Assembly (NCBI RefSeq): GCF_025698545.1
Contig: NC_068565.1
Span: 62,001-126,000, forward strand
Reading direction: 5' to 3'
DNA from: Gossypium raimondii
Lineage: Eukaryota > Streptophyta > Magnoliopsida > Malvales > Malvaceae
Length of the DNA stretch: 64,000 nt
The notes under the pieces are model-generated. The model saw only the letters and a program-made list of their open reading frames with translations. It had not been told where the DNA came from and searched no databases. Positions 51,606-63,460 of the stretch are shown here, in pieces (the stretch's first letter is position 1; each line of letters begins with the position of its first letter). The translations under genes and the position numbers were made by a program.

Positions 51606-54600
51606 TTATACTTGATACTTTGATAGTTTGTCTTTCTCAGGTGGCTCCAATGCAGACATACATTGGTCCCATGCCCCATTCCTTAGCATCTGCAACAATT
51701 CAGTGAATGAACTTAGTCTAATGCATAATATAATTTGTTTCTATAAATACACCAAAATATAGATCATCCTCGAATGAATAGTAATTCACTGCAATTAAGA
51801 TATCCTATCAAATTATAGAAAAAGACAACTTTTGCTAAATATGTGTGTGTTTGCAGTTACCCCAAATGAAGTAATACATGCAGTCAGAAATATTTAAAGG
51901 ATTTTTAGCATTTTAACATATACATATATATATAAAGACAAAAATATTCAGGAAATAACAAAGAACCCCCCACCTGTTTATAACCGTGCAAGACCTGGCA
52001 AACTTCATTATGTAGTTCTCCATTCCTTATTTCCTACAGGCATACAACAATGTCAAAAAGCTCCAACTTCAGTTTAACATATACAACCCTCTAAAACATT
52101 TATTAACAGCATCCTTACATCCCAACTTGCAATAGCTTTGCACATTAAAACAAGTGAACTCAGAGCAGCTGATGGGTTCGCTCGGACCTGAAAACGTTGG
52201 GTGTCATCCAGGTAAAATTAGATTATTTTGAGTTAATGATGATGATTAGAACAAGAGATGCATACCACTGCACATAGACCTCGGAAGGCATCTTCTTTCT
52301 CGATATCATCACGTATCCTGCCACAAATTGTTTGATATAAAGACAATGCTAAACCGCACCACGAGAGTAGCTTAACAGTACATCAAGAAAAGAAATCATA
52401 AGGGAAATGAATCGATACTTACATAGACAAAGAAATACACCATGGTTGCATGAAATGCTCCATGTGTGGTGATACAAGGTCTGGACACACCCATGCAAGT
52501 CTCCCTAGAGTAATTGCAGTATTTTCAACAACTGACTTGTTTACCCCTTGCTGATCATACACACATGAGATAATGGTATCAACATGATCGTCAAGGCACT
52601 AATGCACAAACACGTAATTATGTGGTAAAAGTACTATGGAGACCCTATCCTAGGTGTCAGGTTAGATTTTGCCTCCTCTACTTAAATAATGAGAAAATTA
52701 GCCCCTATGCATTAGATCAAAGGGCAAACTGATCCTTTTTGTTAAAAAATTCATCTATTTCTACTGTTAAAAATTGGCATGGATGACAAAATAACCAAAC
52801 AATGACATATGGTATGCCACATGTATCTCATGCTGACGACAGAGAGCAGTTTTTAGAAGTAGAAATGGATGAAATTTTTACAGAATGACCAATTTACTCT
52901 ATGATCTATTGTACAGGGACTAATTAGCCCATTTTTTGAGTAGATAGGTAAAATTCAATCCTGCTCCTAGTACAAGAGCCTCCATGATACTTTTACCATA
53001 GTTATGTTTATATGGGCATGCAAGCCAACAAATGTCACCAACAAAAAGGGAAGATTACCTCTGCATGCTGAAGGATAGGAACCAAACATGAGATCACTGT
53101 CATGACAACCGGAGAAATTTCTTGACGAACCTGAAATTAAAGTCGAATAGTCAGTGACGATAAATGAGGGAAAACAAGACATCAAAGAAACCAAAGGGGG
53201 GTGTAAACTCAAGAAGGTGAATGAAGAGCACACATACCTTAATTGCTAGCTCTCCAATGGCCCAACATGCATTGTTTGCCACTGCAATGGTCTCATTTAA
53301 CTTGGGAGTGGTCTGCATGGGGGATATACTATGTAACACTATAAAGATGGTAAACTGAGATATGGAATTCCAAAATGAAACTTTACCAATTGGTTAGTTG
53401 CAACATCAAGAAATTCAGACAAACGAGGACGCAAATGAACAGGGCAAACCTAATCAAATTCAACATATGAATAAAGTGGATCAGCTTGGACCACGCCAAA
53501 AGGGGGGCGGGGGGATTATGAAAAAAGGGTGGTTTCGATTTGAACTTACTTTTGCAAGGTCCCCAACAAGTGCAAAGGCACTTTGTCGCACATCGGAATC
53601 ATCATCCATACAACATTGCAAAAGCAGGTCCCTCAAATTGCTCTGTGCAACCTGCATATAAGGTCTATGTGAACAGCACAAAACATACCAGTTCACATTG
53701 TAATATAACATATTTACCAATATCCAGACCACATGTTTTTTTCATCAAGAGCAAAGGAGAAAGCAAGTACCAGACTCTCTATTCCACCTTGAAGGCCCTC
53801 TGTAAGTCCAGAGAGCAAATCAAGTGAGCACACAATGAACTCCTTATCATACTGAACTCCAGCTGAAATAGGATCAACCTGCAATAGAAATTTCTATCAA
53901 TGTCTTCAAAAAACTATGTCGGAGAAACAACGGTAGTTGTAGTAACATTATTATGCAAATAGAATAGTATGTTGCATGGCAGATCAGTAGTTGTTCTGAG
54001 GTAAGATTCCAAAGATAGAGATTGTAGTAACTTTCTAGCTGATTCATCAGAACTAATGATTTTAACAACAGCATTATGCAAAAAGAATTTCAGCTGTTGG
54101 ACATGTTTGAAACTAATAGATGCTCTTAATTTCTCTCAATATCTACAGTATCTTTACTGTTAATGCTAATAAGATGGAAGTAGCACAAGTTGAAAGAAAG
54201 GTTCTGTACTTAGGTAAAAGTACCATGAAGGCCCATATACTAAGAGTCAGATTGCATTTTGCCCATTTACTCAAAAAATGGGCAAATTAGCCCCCGTATG
54301 TTAGATTAAAGAGTAAATTGGTCCTTTTTGTAAAAAATTTCATCCAATTCTACTGTTAAAAACTGATGTGGTTGACGAAATAACCAAACAGTTACACATG
54401 GTATGCCACGTGCACCTCATACTGACGTACATGGACCAGTTTTTTAACAGTAAAAATGGAAAGAATTTTTAACAGAATGTCCAGTTTGCTCTTTGATCTA
54501 ACATACAAGGACTAATTTGCCCATTTTTTTCATAGAGGGGACCTCCATGGTACTTTTACCACTGTACTTAATATATATAATACAAAATGTAATTTCACAT

Positions 54601-57600
54601 GCATTGGCTAAACATCTATACATCAAAAGCAAACACATGCTACCGTTATATCATCAATAAAATTAACCAGGTAATGGAACAGAAAACAAGCCACTCCGCA
54701 AGGCACTAGTCAATATACTGCTTAATGGAAGAGATCAATCACATTTGAGTAAAAAATATATAGGAAATCATTGGCCAACCATGAAGGGCAGAGAACACAA
54801 ATGAAAAACTAATTCAACATGATTGTCGATTAGTAGAAATTAACAGTCGATTATAAAAACCTTGGCCAGTTGTTGAGTCTGGATGATATTTATGCACCTC
54901 TGGAATACAGGCTGATCAAATTGAGAGAATCCAGTACCCAATGCCTGAAAAAGTAAAATACATTAATCCTAATGGTAACTCTACTAAAAATTTGTACATA
55001 CAGCATATTGTTGAAAAATATAGCAAATTTCTTAAACAAGGGATTAGATTACAAGAACAAGGAGGTCAAAATATATCTGCTAATATCAGTATATCGATGA
55101 ATAAAGCTTAGAAATGCATAAAACCGGAGTGATATATCCTAATAATAAATTGTTCTAAAAAGTTATGGTGATTAGCTGATTGCAGATTAAAAGAATTACG
55201 TACACTGATTGTTTGTACTCACTTCTATGTTTAGTTGCCCATCTAGGCAATAACTACTTATAAAAGAAATAAATAAATGAAAAGGTTAAAGAACAGTTAA
55301 CCGACCTGTGCTATGGACGTGAAGCACTCCAGCAGTCGAAGGAGATCTTTGTCAGAATTTGAAACCTGCTGCCACTTCGCAATGAGTGGTGGCATCAGAA
55401 TTTCAAGATAAACTGGCTGCAAATGATAAAGCCAGTCAATGGGAGAGAATCATCTTACCACAAACAAATAAAACCCACCAAAAAGTGAAATAACTTTTGA
55501 GCATAACACGGCTAATATAGATTAGAAGGAAGAGACAAAAGTTTGAGGAACATGGTTATCATCTTTAGCAGTAGCATACTGAAATACCTGATTCAATTTC
55601 TCTCCAACAGCATCTGCTAGAGTTCCAATAGCATCATAAACAATTCTAAGATTCCGTCTCTGTAAATGTTTATACACACATAAGTAAGCAAGAAGTTTTA
55701 TCCGATGGTGATGATGAAGCAGCATATGGTATTAAAGGAAGGCAACAACTGACAGTACCAGGTCTCATATAAGTCATAATTGCAACACTAAAAACAGCTT
55801 ATTATAATGTAGTGGCCATCAAACAAACCTGATACTTGCCAAAAGCGCACATAAGATGCTGTAAAATTACTTCCAACCTCGGTGCCAACTCTTCAGCAGC
55901 CTCCTGAAAATAAATAAAACAATTTTTATATTATTGAAGTAATGGGAGGATTATGAAATGACTCCACCTGATTTATTGATATAAACCTCTATAAACTACA
56001 CTATTAGATATCGATAAGAATTTAAATCCTAAAACCAACAATTCATGCAGCAGATTCATAACAACCTCTTCAAGTGTTGCAAAAGCCGAACAAGCAGCCT
56101 CTTGCACCCGCTTGTTAGTATCCAATATTCTTCGCAGGAGACCCGTAAGAACTGAGTCGAATTGCTCATACCCTTTTTTATTACCACTATCCTGAGATAA
56201 ATGAAACATTAGAGTCACAACCACAGAATTCTGTGAAGTGATATGCACCAAGAACAATAGCTGAATAATAGCCAAAAAGATTTCATCTGTACCTGAACAA
56301 TGTATTTGCTGAATCGAGAAAGTGTCCAACAAGAAATACTCCTTATGAGTGCAAACTTATCATCTAAAAGGGGAATCAGAAATGCTACAATCTGCACATA
56401 TAAATATGTTTTTCTATCAATGCAAGTATGCAACAAGCAGCATGACAAATAAGAGTAAAATAAAACCATTGCTAAAAGCGGTGATTATAAATTTAAGAGC
56501 ACAATTTTATTTAATGAAAACAGATGAATCAAAAACGTAGACAAAAACAATAATTACCTCAGACAAATGAGGATAAAGACCATTAATGCAACCTTCAGCA
56601 ATTGCACCAAGAGTCAACACGGCAGCTTCCCTATCTTTCCAAGCTTCATCACCACTAGCAGATAACTTGGCCTGCAGATTCAACAGTTAAGACCATGTAA
56701 CTAAATAGCTCAACACCAAAAGAATAGATTTTGATGCAAACTCCTATTAAAAGTTGTTGAGGGGGTTGGCTCTCTTTCAGAAGAAGTCTTTGAAATGTTG
56801 TCCGTCGAGCAACCGATCGAACCCTCAAACAATGGAGGTATTGAGCCCGAGGTGTCTATGCTCGGTTTTATCCCCAATTTTTTTCTCCCGATTCCAACGA
56901 GAGCCCAACAGGTTAACGGAGTTTGGGGAGCACCTCGCCACCATCTAACCAAGTGGTAGTGTTCTTACCCACCAATGCCATATAAGGGAATGGGTTTGAA
57001 CCCCACCAGGCCAAACACTAAACATTTCCTTGGTGGACCAGGCGCTCCCACTAAACTCTGTGAACCCATCGAGGGCTCTCCGCAAAGTCAGGAGACAAAC
57101 ACTCAGGGATAAAACCGAGTATAGATATCCTAGGCACAATACTTCCACTATTTGAAGGTCCGGTCGATTGTTCAACGGACGACACTTCAAAGACTTCTCA
57201 CAAAAAGAGAGCCGACCCCCTCAACAAAAGTCAACTGACTTTCAAATATCACTATTTTCCATAACTAATTTCCATGCACACATACAAGAAAAGTTTGTTG
57301 TTAACAGCAATAACATTGTGATTCAAGCTAGCATATCCATGTCATAGCAAATTACTCAAGTTTGTAGATTCTTCTGAAAGAAACAAGCTGATCTTCTGAA
57401 ATGTTCATGCAACAAACTGAGCTAAAATCTTTTGGCCAAGATGAACACATAATGCAACATGCCAATTGGTGATGATGGATGGCCAATAACATAAATGGAA
57501 ACGTTAAAACAGTTACAATTTTCATGATCATACTTTGACATCCCCAATAGGTAAGTTACCTCAATAATAGGCATCAAAGCAGGAAGAATTTCATCTCCAA

Positions 57601-60600
57601 ACACATTTGACAGAACATCAAGAGCCGCTGCACTGCATTTCCGTAAGTTCCATATGCCATAGGAGTCATCATCCTGTACCGAATTATCCAGGAAACAGTT
57701 TCATTAAGGAACCGATTTTTCTAAAACTAACAGACATATAGAACTTAGCTATGTTAGTTGCTGAAAGGAAAAAAAATGCTTACATCATCTTCTGCATCAT
57801 CAGAACCATGAAATCGCGGTGTATGAAATCGAGGTTTTAGATCCTGAAGAGGAAATGCCATGAGAGGATATATTAGGAAGCAATTTCAGCAAGACAGAAT
57901 GCAGATATGTGACAAATTCTAGAAAACTAAGAGCTGAAAATAAATTATATTAACCTGATCTCTGTCTGGAAGAGACTCATCTTCCTACAACAATGAACGG
58001 TTCCCAAGTAAGTTATCAAATTATAATTGCCAAGTCAAATAATCTGAAAGCAGAAGCTAACAAGACATAACCTCAGCATCAACAAGTGACTCATCATCAT
58101 CAGCATAAACCATGTTTGACAATAAAATCTACAAAAAAACAGATACATGAAAACCAATGATAAGGACATTGTATGGTTATGCAAAGAGAAAAAGAATCAA
58201 AATATGAAAGACAGCAAAGTATTAGCATACCGGAATTAGACGTGGCAAAAATTCTCTCAAACTCTCATATGGTAACTGTGCATCACAATATACAGACCTG
58301 CCAATCACGATCAATGTTGAATCATAAACACTTGGCAGGGAAGGGGGGCTTAAAGCTAGTAAAATTAAATCCAATTAAATCCATGGCCTTCGTTCCTGTC
58401 CCTGTGCAGATTCAAGAAAATGAATCTACATTTCTAACAGAAAGGATTAAGAATATGATGGATAATGGCTATGATATTCAAAATCTTGGAAACTACAGCT
58501 CAATTTACAACATAAATGGCACATAGAGGCAGACATGCAGGAGTAAGCACACCTCCAAGATCTCTGACATATTTAACTCACATTATGGCACTATTAAGTA
58601 GAAGTTGTCAATATGCCAAAGCAATCAAAATTATATGGTTTTGCAATACCCCTAGTCTACATATCAGAGATTTGCACATGGAATGCATAAAGTAGAAATT
58701 TACCAAAATTCACATGCTTCTAGTGCTACTTCATCATCAGTGTCCTTACTGACTTGCAGCATATATTCAATTACGTTCTTCAAATGTGGCTGAGAAATAG
58801 TGAAAATCACATCAGTGAATTGGCAAAAGAAGACAAGACAATTGCATATAGACTAAAATATAACAACAAAATATACCGACCTCCAGAAAGGATGGATGGA
58901 TTTCAATTAGCTGGACAAATGCTGCACAAACCTGACCATTTGGCAAAAAAAACATTGATCTAAATATGCTTAATCTTAGAAAAACAAGATTGCATTTTGT
59001 AGTCATCACTGACTCAAAATACTAAAAATAGCCAATTTTATACAGAAGAAAATTTAGTAGGAGACAAACAGTTCTTGGTGTAGTATCCCATTTAATACAT
59101 GTATTAGGAGAGTCCAGCAAGATTATAGTCTCATGGCAGGAAAAAGAAATAGCACCATTAACATCAAAGACTAGTTTTAAAACATGTCTAACTCTAATAC
59201 TGCATTCTATATATCAATGCTAACAACAGATTTAAGAGTTCCATGCAAAAGACTTAATTATAACTATAAAAAAGAATACAAGAGGAGAAAGAAAAACAAT
59301 TCACCAATTTCCGCACTTCTGCAGCAGGGTCATTAGCAAGGACAAATAAACCCTGAAGGAATTTATCCATGGATGTATATAAAGCCTGCAAGATATTAAT
59401 GTATGGTATCAAGTACTGCCCCAAAAGTATCAGTAAGAATACAAAATTTCAAGTTAAAACTTACGGAAGGCATCAACATAATGTATTGGTTTACAGAATC
59501 CAATGAAAGCTTTCTCAGAGAAGTATGTGGAGATTGAAAAAACTGCTCATAGAAAATAATAATAATAATTAGCAACAAAAATAGAGTATTGATAAATGCA
59601 TGATGGAATTTTAATACAAGGAACTACATTTAACCTGAAATAAACGAGGAAGGAATATTTTGATAGGCCTTTCAGCTAACCCAGGCATATCTGAATCTAG
59701 CACTTGTGGTATATCCTCACAAATCTGTCTTACAAAACAATGGTTGATGAATTAAGTGTAAGTAGTATGGTACATACTTAGTATTGAAACATGTCTTTGC
59801 TGTAGGAGCTTTTCTCAGCTAGATTAAAAGTTTGATCATAGGAAAGCAGTAACCAGGGTTCGTAGCTTCTTGTATTTGAGTGACAAAAGAACCTTAGTAC
59901 TTGAAACAGGTTTCCAATATTTAGAATATCATGGATTTTCATAAGGAAATTTTGTGTATAAGCTATAAGCATCTTAAGAAGAGAAGACCGGAACTAGGAA
60001 AATAAATAAGTAGAACTTGTAGGCACCAACTCTGGTGCAATGTAAGATCAAGAATCTTGTTCCACTGACAATACATGTTTATATGTAAGTGAATCTAGTT
60101 CTAAAAGGTCAAAGCATCATCTGCTACATTGCTAGATGCTGAATATTTTCAAATAGCTTATAGACTAAATTACAGTGACATGCTTTTATTGATTTAACTT
60201 AAGGTTCACAATAATTACCAATATGACGACTTCCATTCAATGATGATAGAAATTAGAAGATTACGCATTGCATACCTTTGACAATGCATCCATGGCACCT
60301 TCCATGTGATTTAAGTCACTGCTATCCAAGCAATTGACAAGAGCTTGCAACAGCTCAGGCCACCCAAGAATTCCCCCTTGTTGAACAACCACGGTTACAA
60401 TAGTCCCAACTGTGGACCTAATATGTTTATCAGCTGCTCCTAAACAAGGTAACAATTCAGACTTTATATATTGCTGGTGTGCAGGCGACATTAACTTGTA
60501 TGCTGTCCTGAGATTATTTTTCAACAACAAACCAGCTGCTTGTCGAATCTCTCCTGATTTTCCCTGCATATAGAAAGTAGACAAGTGTTGGTAATATGCT

Positions 60601-60933
60601 AGTGCATTAAACACCTAATATATGAGCAAAACTACATCATAGTAGACATGTTTGATCAAAGTACATAGAAATCCAGTTCCTCAAGAAACACGTAAATTCA
60701 AATAGAAATAAGAGAAAATTTCTACTAAACTAGCTGAAACAAACCTCAGCTCGAGCAAGGATAAAAACGAGATAGTTGTTAAAATCAGGGAACTGAGAGT
60801 AGTGCTGAAGCTGTTGCCAAATCTGAGACTTATCAGCTGAAGAATATGGCGAAATCTGCTGTTCTAGTAATCCACAGATCTCCTTTAACCCCTCTTCTTG
60901 TGGCTGCCACGAAGCACTCCCAGCCGCCGCCAT
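51606..60933 (-). CDS. Transportin-1 / karyopherin beta-2 (29 exons, 894 aa)
   Basis: Start 60933 ([20 protein letters not shown]), stop 51606-51608. Exons: 60745-60933, 60276-60563, 59635-59724, 59465-59542, 59305-59385, 58881-58931, 58704-58789, 58231-58297, 58072-58128, 57955-57984, 57784-57843, 57560-57673, 56558-56671, 56293-56391, 56066-56191, 55829-55903, 55588-55659, 55306-55416, 54861-54944, 53771-53878, 53550-53651, 53387-53449, 53238-53312, 53059-53130, 52423-52550, 52266-52317, 52119-52187, 51974-52033 and 51606-51689. It imports PY-NLS cargoes (hnRNP-type RNA-binding proteins) through nuclear pores with RanGTP; Arabidopsis TRN1 also affects miRNA loading. HEAT repeats run throughout, and the acidic H8 loop is at about 320-362 ([25 protein letters not shown]). 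C-terminus ends KLSKYQV. The last exons lie in the tandem duplication, and this copy is intact. Confidence 0.97.
52624..52998. mobile_element. Mutator-type MITE, copy A (transportin intron 24)
   Basis: Inverted ends GGTAAAAGTACTATGGAG and CTCCATGATACTTTTACC. It is flanked by 9-bp target duplications TAATTATGT (52615-52623) and TAGTTATGT (52999-53007), one mismatch. Interior has 'gcaaattagtcc'-type words and an interior motif ending in a run of A. 375 bp, no coding capacity. Nine-bp duplications are the hallmark of the Mutator superfamily. Confidence 0.85.
54213..54561. mobile_element. Mutator-type MITE, copy B (transportin intron 19)
   Basis: Inverted ends GGTAAAAGTACCATG and CATGGTACTTTTACC. 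Perfect 9-bp target duplication CTGTACTTA at 54204-54212 and 54562-54570. 349 bp. It closely resembles copy A along its length (shared ACTGTTAAAAA and TTTTTAACAGTA arms). The youngest copy of the family here, judged by its perfect flanks. Confidence 0.9.
56755..57226. mobile_element. Foldback element with about 190-bp inverted arms and a tRNA-like core (transportin intron 12)
   Basis: Left arm 56755-56943 and right arm about 57027-57226 are inverted copies at about 75-80 per cent (by eye). The outer ends are TGTTGAGGGGGTTGGCTCTC and its complement. A 5-bp direct repeat AAAGT flanks it (56750-56754, 57227-57231). The core carries a tRNA-type A box (TAACCAAGTGG, 56946-56956) and B box (GGGTTTGAACCCC, 56992-57004) 35 bases apart. 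No protein. The superfamily is unclear; a 5-bp duplication does not fit hAT (8), Mutator (9) or Harbinger (3). Confidence 0.75.
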
Positions 60934-63431
60934 TCTATTAACCAGAATATAATTCTACTAGAATCCAACTTCTTTGATCTCAGTTCCAATGGATTAATTT
61001 GCAAAGATAACAGAGTTTATGGTCTTTTGCTGTTTTTTTATTTTTCTAATTTCAGTTAAGGCAGCACTACTTCAAGGAAATTCCCAAGTATTTTGGACAA
61101 GAGGACAAAAAGAGAAGAAAAGAGACTGAAGACGGGAATTTGCTTCGAAGTGTAAAGCAAAACAATAAATAAAGTAGTAGTAATATTATATAAAGGTAAA
61201 AAGCAATATTCGAAAGCCATTATACTTTTGCAAAATAACAAAGATTTTGGGTTTCTTCGAGTTTCCCTTTTCAGCCATTTTAGTTTCTCCATTAAAGTTG
61301 GGTCTAAAATATAATAGAAAACCCAAAGCAAGCATTATTATTAGCATTCAAAGCTAAGGCAGAATTGGGCTAAAATATAAAAAACCCAAACTATGTATAA
61401 AGTAGATGAGATCAGTGGATTGTTTAAAGGGAATCCATTTGCACCACAAATTCTTAAGGAAACTTGGTTTTTTGCTGTCCTCCATTGCAAAATTTTTCAT
61501 CTTTTATTAAAATATTTGTCTTTGAATGAAGCCTGCATGGTCCATGCAAAGAATTATTATGTGTGTGGGTAGTAAGCTATACCCTTTGTACGTGGAACAA
61601 GGTACTTGGTGAAAACCAGTGCAAGATCTTGTGTTGTTTTGTGGGGGAACATGTAATGAGCCAGCCCAGGCCCAGCAAATTTTCTGGGCATTAATTTTAA
61701 CCGGTACTCGTGCCCTTCAACATGGGATATATAATGGCCAAATTTTTATCATTACACAACATTTCATTGAAACACACCAAAAGGCCATTGCTGTCTTTGG
61801 AGTCTAATGATGATGGTAGTTTCACCTAAAAAAATGTTGTCAAATTATTTAATCTCACAACAGTTGTTGCAATCAGATTATTTTTGTCTAAAAAATTGAT
61901 GAATCATAATATTTGTTATATTCATAATCCAAATAAATTACAACTTACTAATATTCATAATTGCAAATTAAATCCCCACCAAACTAAAACATCCTTTTTC
62001 ACGTTTTATATCAATGGAACATCTATACCCACAATTGCTTGCAACCATCTTAGAATACGAGATAGAGTCCAAAAGTTGTAATATTTTATACATTGTAGCA
62101 TTAGCATATTACACGTTTAAATATGTTTAAATCAACAACTTTTAATTTTTATAATAATAACGGTACTAATCAAAGTAAAATTTAGTCAATCAATAATTAT
62201 ATTTGTGCTCAAAATTATTAGGAAACATAATCTTCCTCTAGAATAGAGTCTGTGTAACAATGGAAAGCATGAAATTGAGAAATAATTTAATTTTCAATCC
62301 GCATTTTAAAATAAAACAAACACAAGGATTTAAAATGTAAATTAAAGGTACGCTGTCAAATTTAGTCTTCCATGTTTTTTGTCAATTTGGCCTTAATTTC
62401 TTTTTGGCACTCAAGCTTTCAAAGAAGAGGCAAATCACATTTTTTAATGAAAATGCTTACTAAAACATTAAATTATTAATGATGTTGGTGTGTCAGTCCT
62501 CATGTACTTTATACAGACATGGCAATATTTATCTTGGCTCGCGTCAACAAATAATTTAAAAATTATAAAAATATTTAAATAAAAATAAAAATTCAAGGGA
62601 AACGTATAAAAAAGTTCACGAATTTTTTAAAAAAAAGCATGAGTTACATGTGGATTGCCATGCGAGCTACTTTGTTTAAAATTTTAACATTTTAGTCAAC
62701 ATTTCTGTTGAAAAAAACAATTAAGCTCTTTTTGAAAGGTTGATGATTAAATTCAATTTAATTTTTTTAAAAGATTGAAGGTCAAAATTAGCTAAGAGAA
62801 AAGAGCAAAGGTCAAATTGATAAAAGATGTAAATATTGAAGGCTAAATTTAAAATTATGCCTACATTAAAATACATGTTAGGCCAATAAAAAAGTTGAAT
62901 GGGCCGTGGAATTTTTTTAACCCAAATCCATACACAACTAAAATTAGATCCGAGAAAAAAAAAAGACACCCACTAATTCGAGTAACTATAAATTACCGTA
63001 CGCCAAAATTTCACTGCAGTCAGCCCTAGTATTGGCGGTACATTCCAACATCTGAAAAATCTCTCTAGCTACTCGCCTTGAATATTTTGAATTTGCTTTC
63101 TTCTCCACAGGTATTTTCACAGATTCCCTTTTCACTATCGTTTCCATTTCCCACTGCTTAATTACGATGGCCGAGAAAGTAAATCTTCAATTTCAATTTT
63201 GATGGGCTTTTTTTTTTTTTGAAAAATTTAGCGTTTTTGTTAATTTCTCTTGACGTCCTGTTTTTCGATTTAAAAAAAAGAAAATCAGCTGTTTCAAATT
63301 AGAGCAACATTTTGGTTAATTCAGTGAAACTAGTGGTTTTTCCTTGTTTAATTAATGTTTTATTTTCGTATCTGAGCTGAGTTTAGTTTTTTTGATTTAT
63401 TTGTTTGATTGCAGATTAGTAGGGATTCAAT
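60934..63431. other. Intergenic between transportin and the CC1-like gene
   Basis: Transportin promoter side, then AT-rich spacer. At about 62357-62855 there are weak inverted ends (CAAATTTAGTCTTCC and GAAGGCTAAATTT) with 'caatttg'-type interior words, perhaps an old MITE. From about 63000 the presumed promoter and leader of the CC1-like gene begin. Confidence 0.4.
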
Positions 63432-63460
63432 ATGGATTTTGATGAATATGAGTATTTAGA
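63167..63460 (+). promoter_or_regulatory. CC1-like 5' leader with a possible overlapping upstream ORF
   Basis: ATG GCC GAG AAA at 63167-63178 is followed by GTAAAT, a fair donor. Splicing this to the acceptor before 63415 (gattgcag|ATTAG) gives an 18-codon frame MAEKISRDSIWILMNMSI that crosses the main ATG at 63432 in another frame and stops inside it. An alternative donor, CACAG|GTATTT near 63110, would remove the upstream ATG. Choice of donor is not decidable here. Confidence 0.35.

Larger units (their letters stand above)
45345..52178. repeat. Tandem duplication, unit 2 (6834 bp)
   Basis: Second direct copy of 38507-45337. Left end abuts the ATGATTT filler, right end continues into the rest of transportin exon 27 (CGCTCGG). 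Contains the kinase copy without exon 1 and the functional transportin 3' end. Confidence 0.95.

Noticed and set aside
56930-57030. True nuclear tRNA gene
   Set aside because: The A and B boxes are present, but the acceptor stem does not pair convincingly, and it sits between inverted arms of an element.
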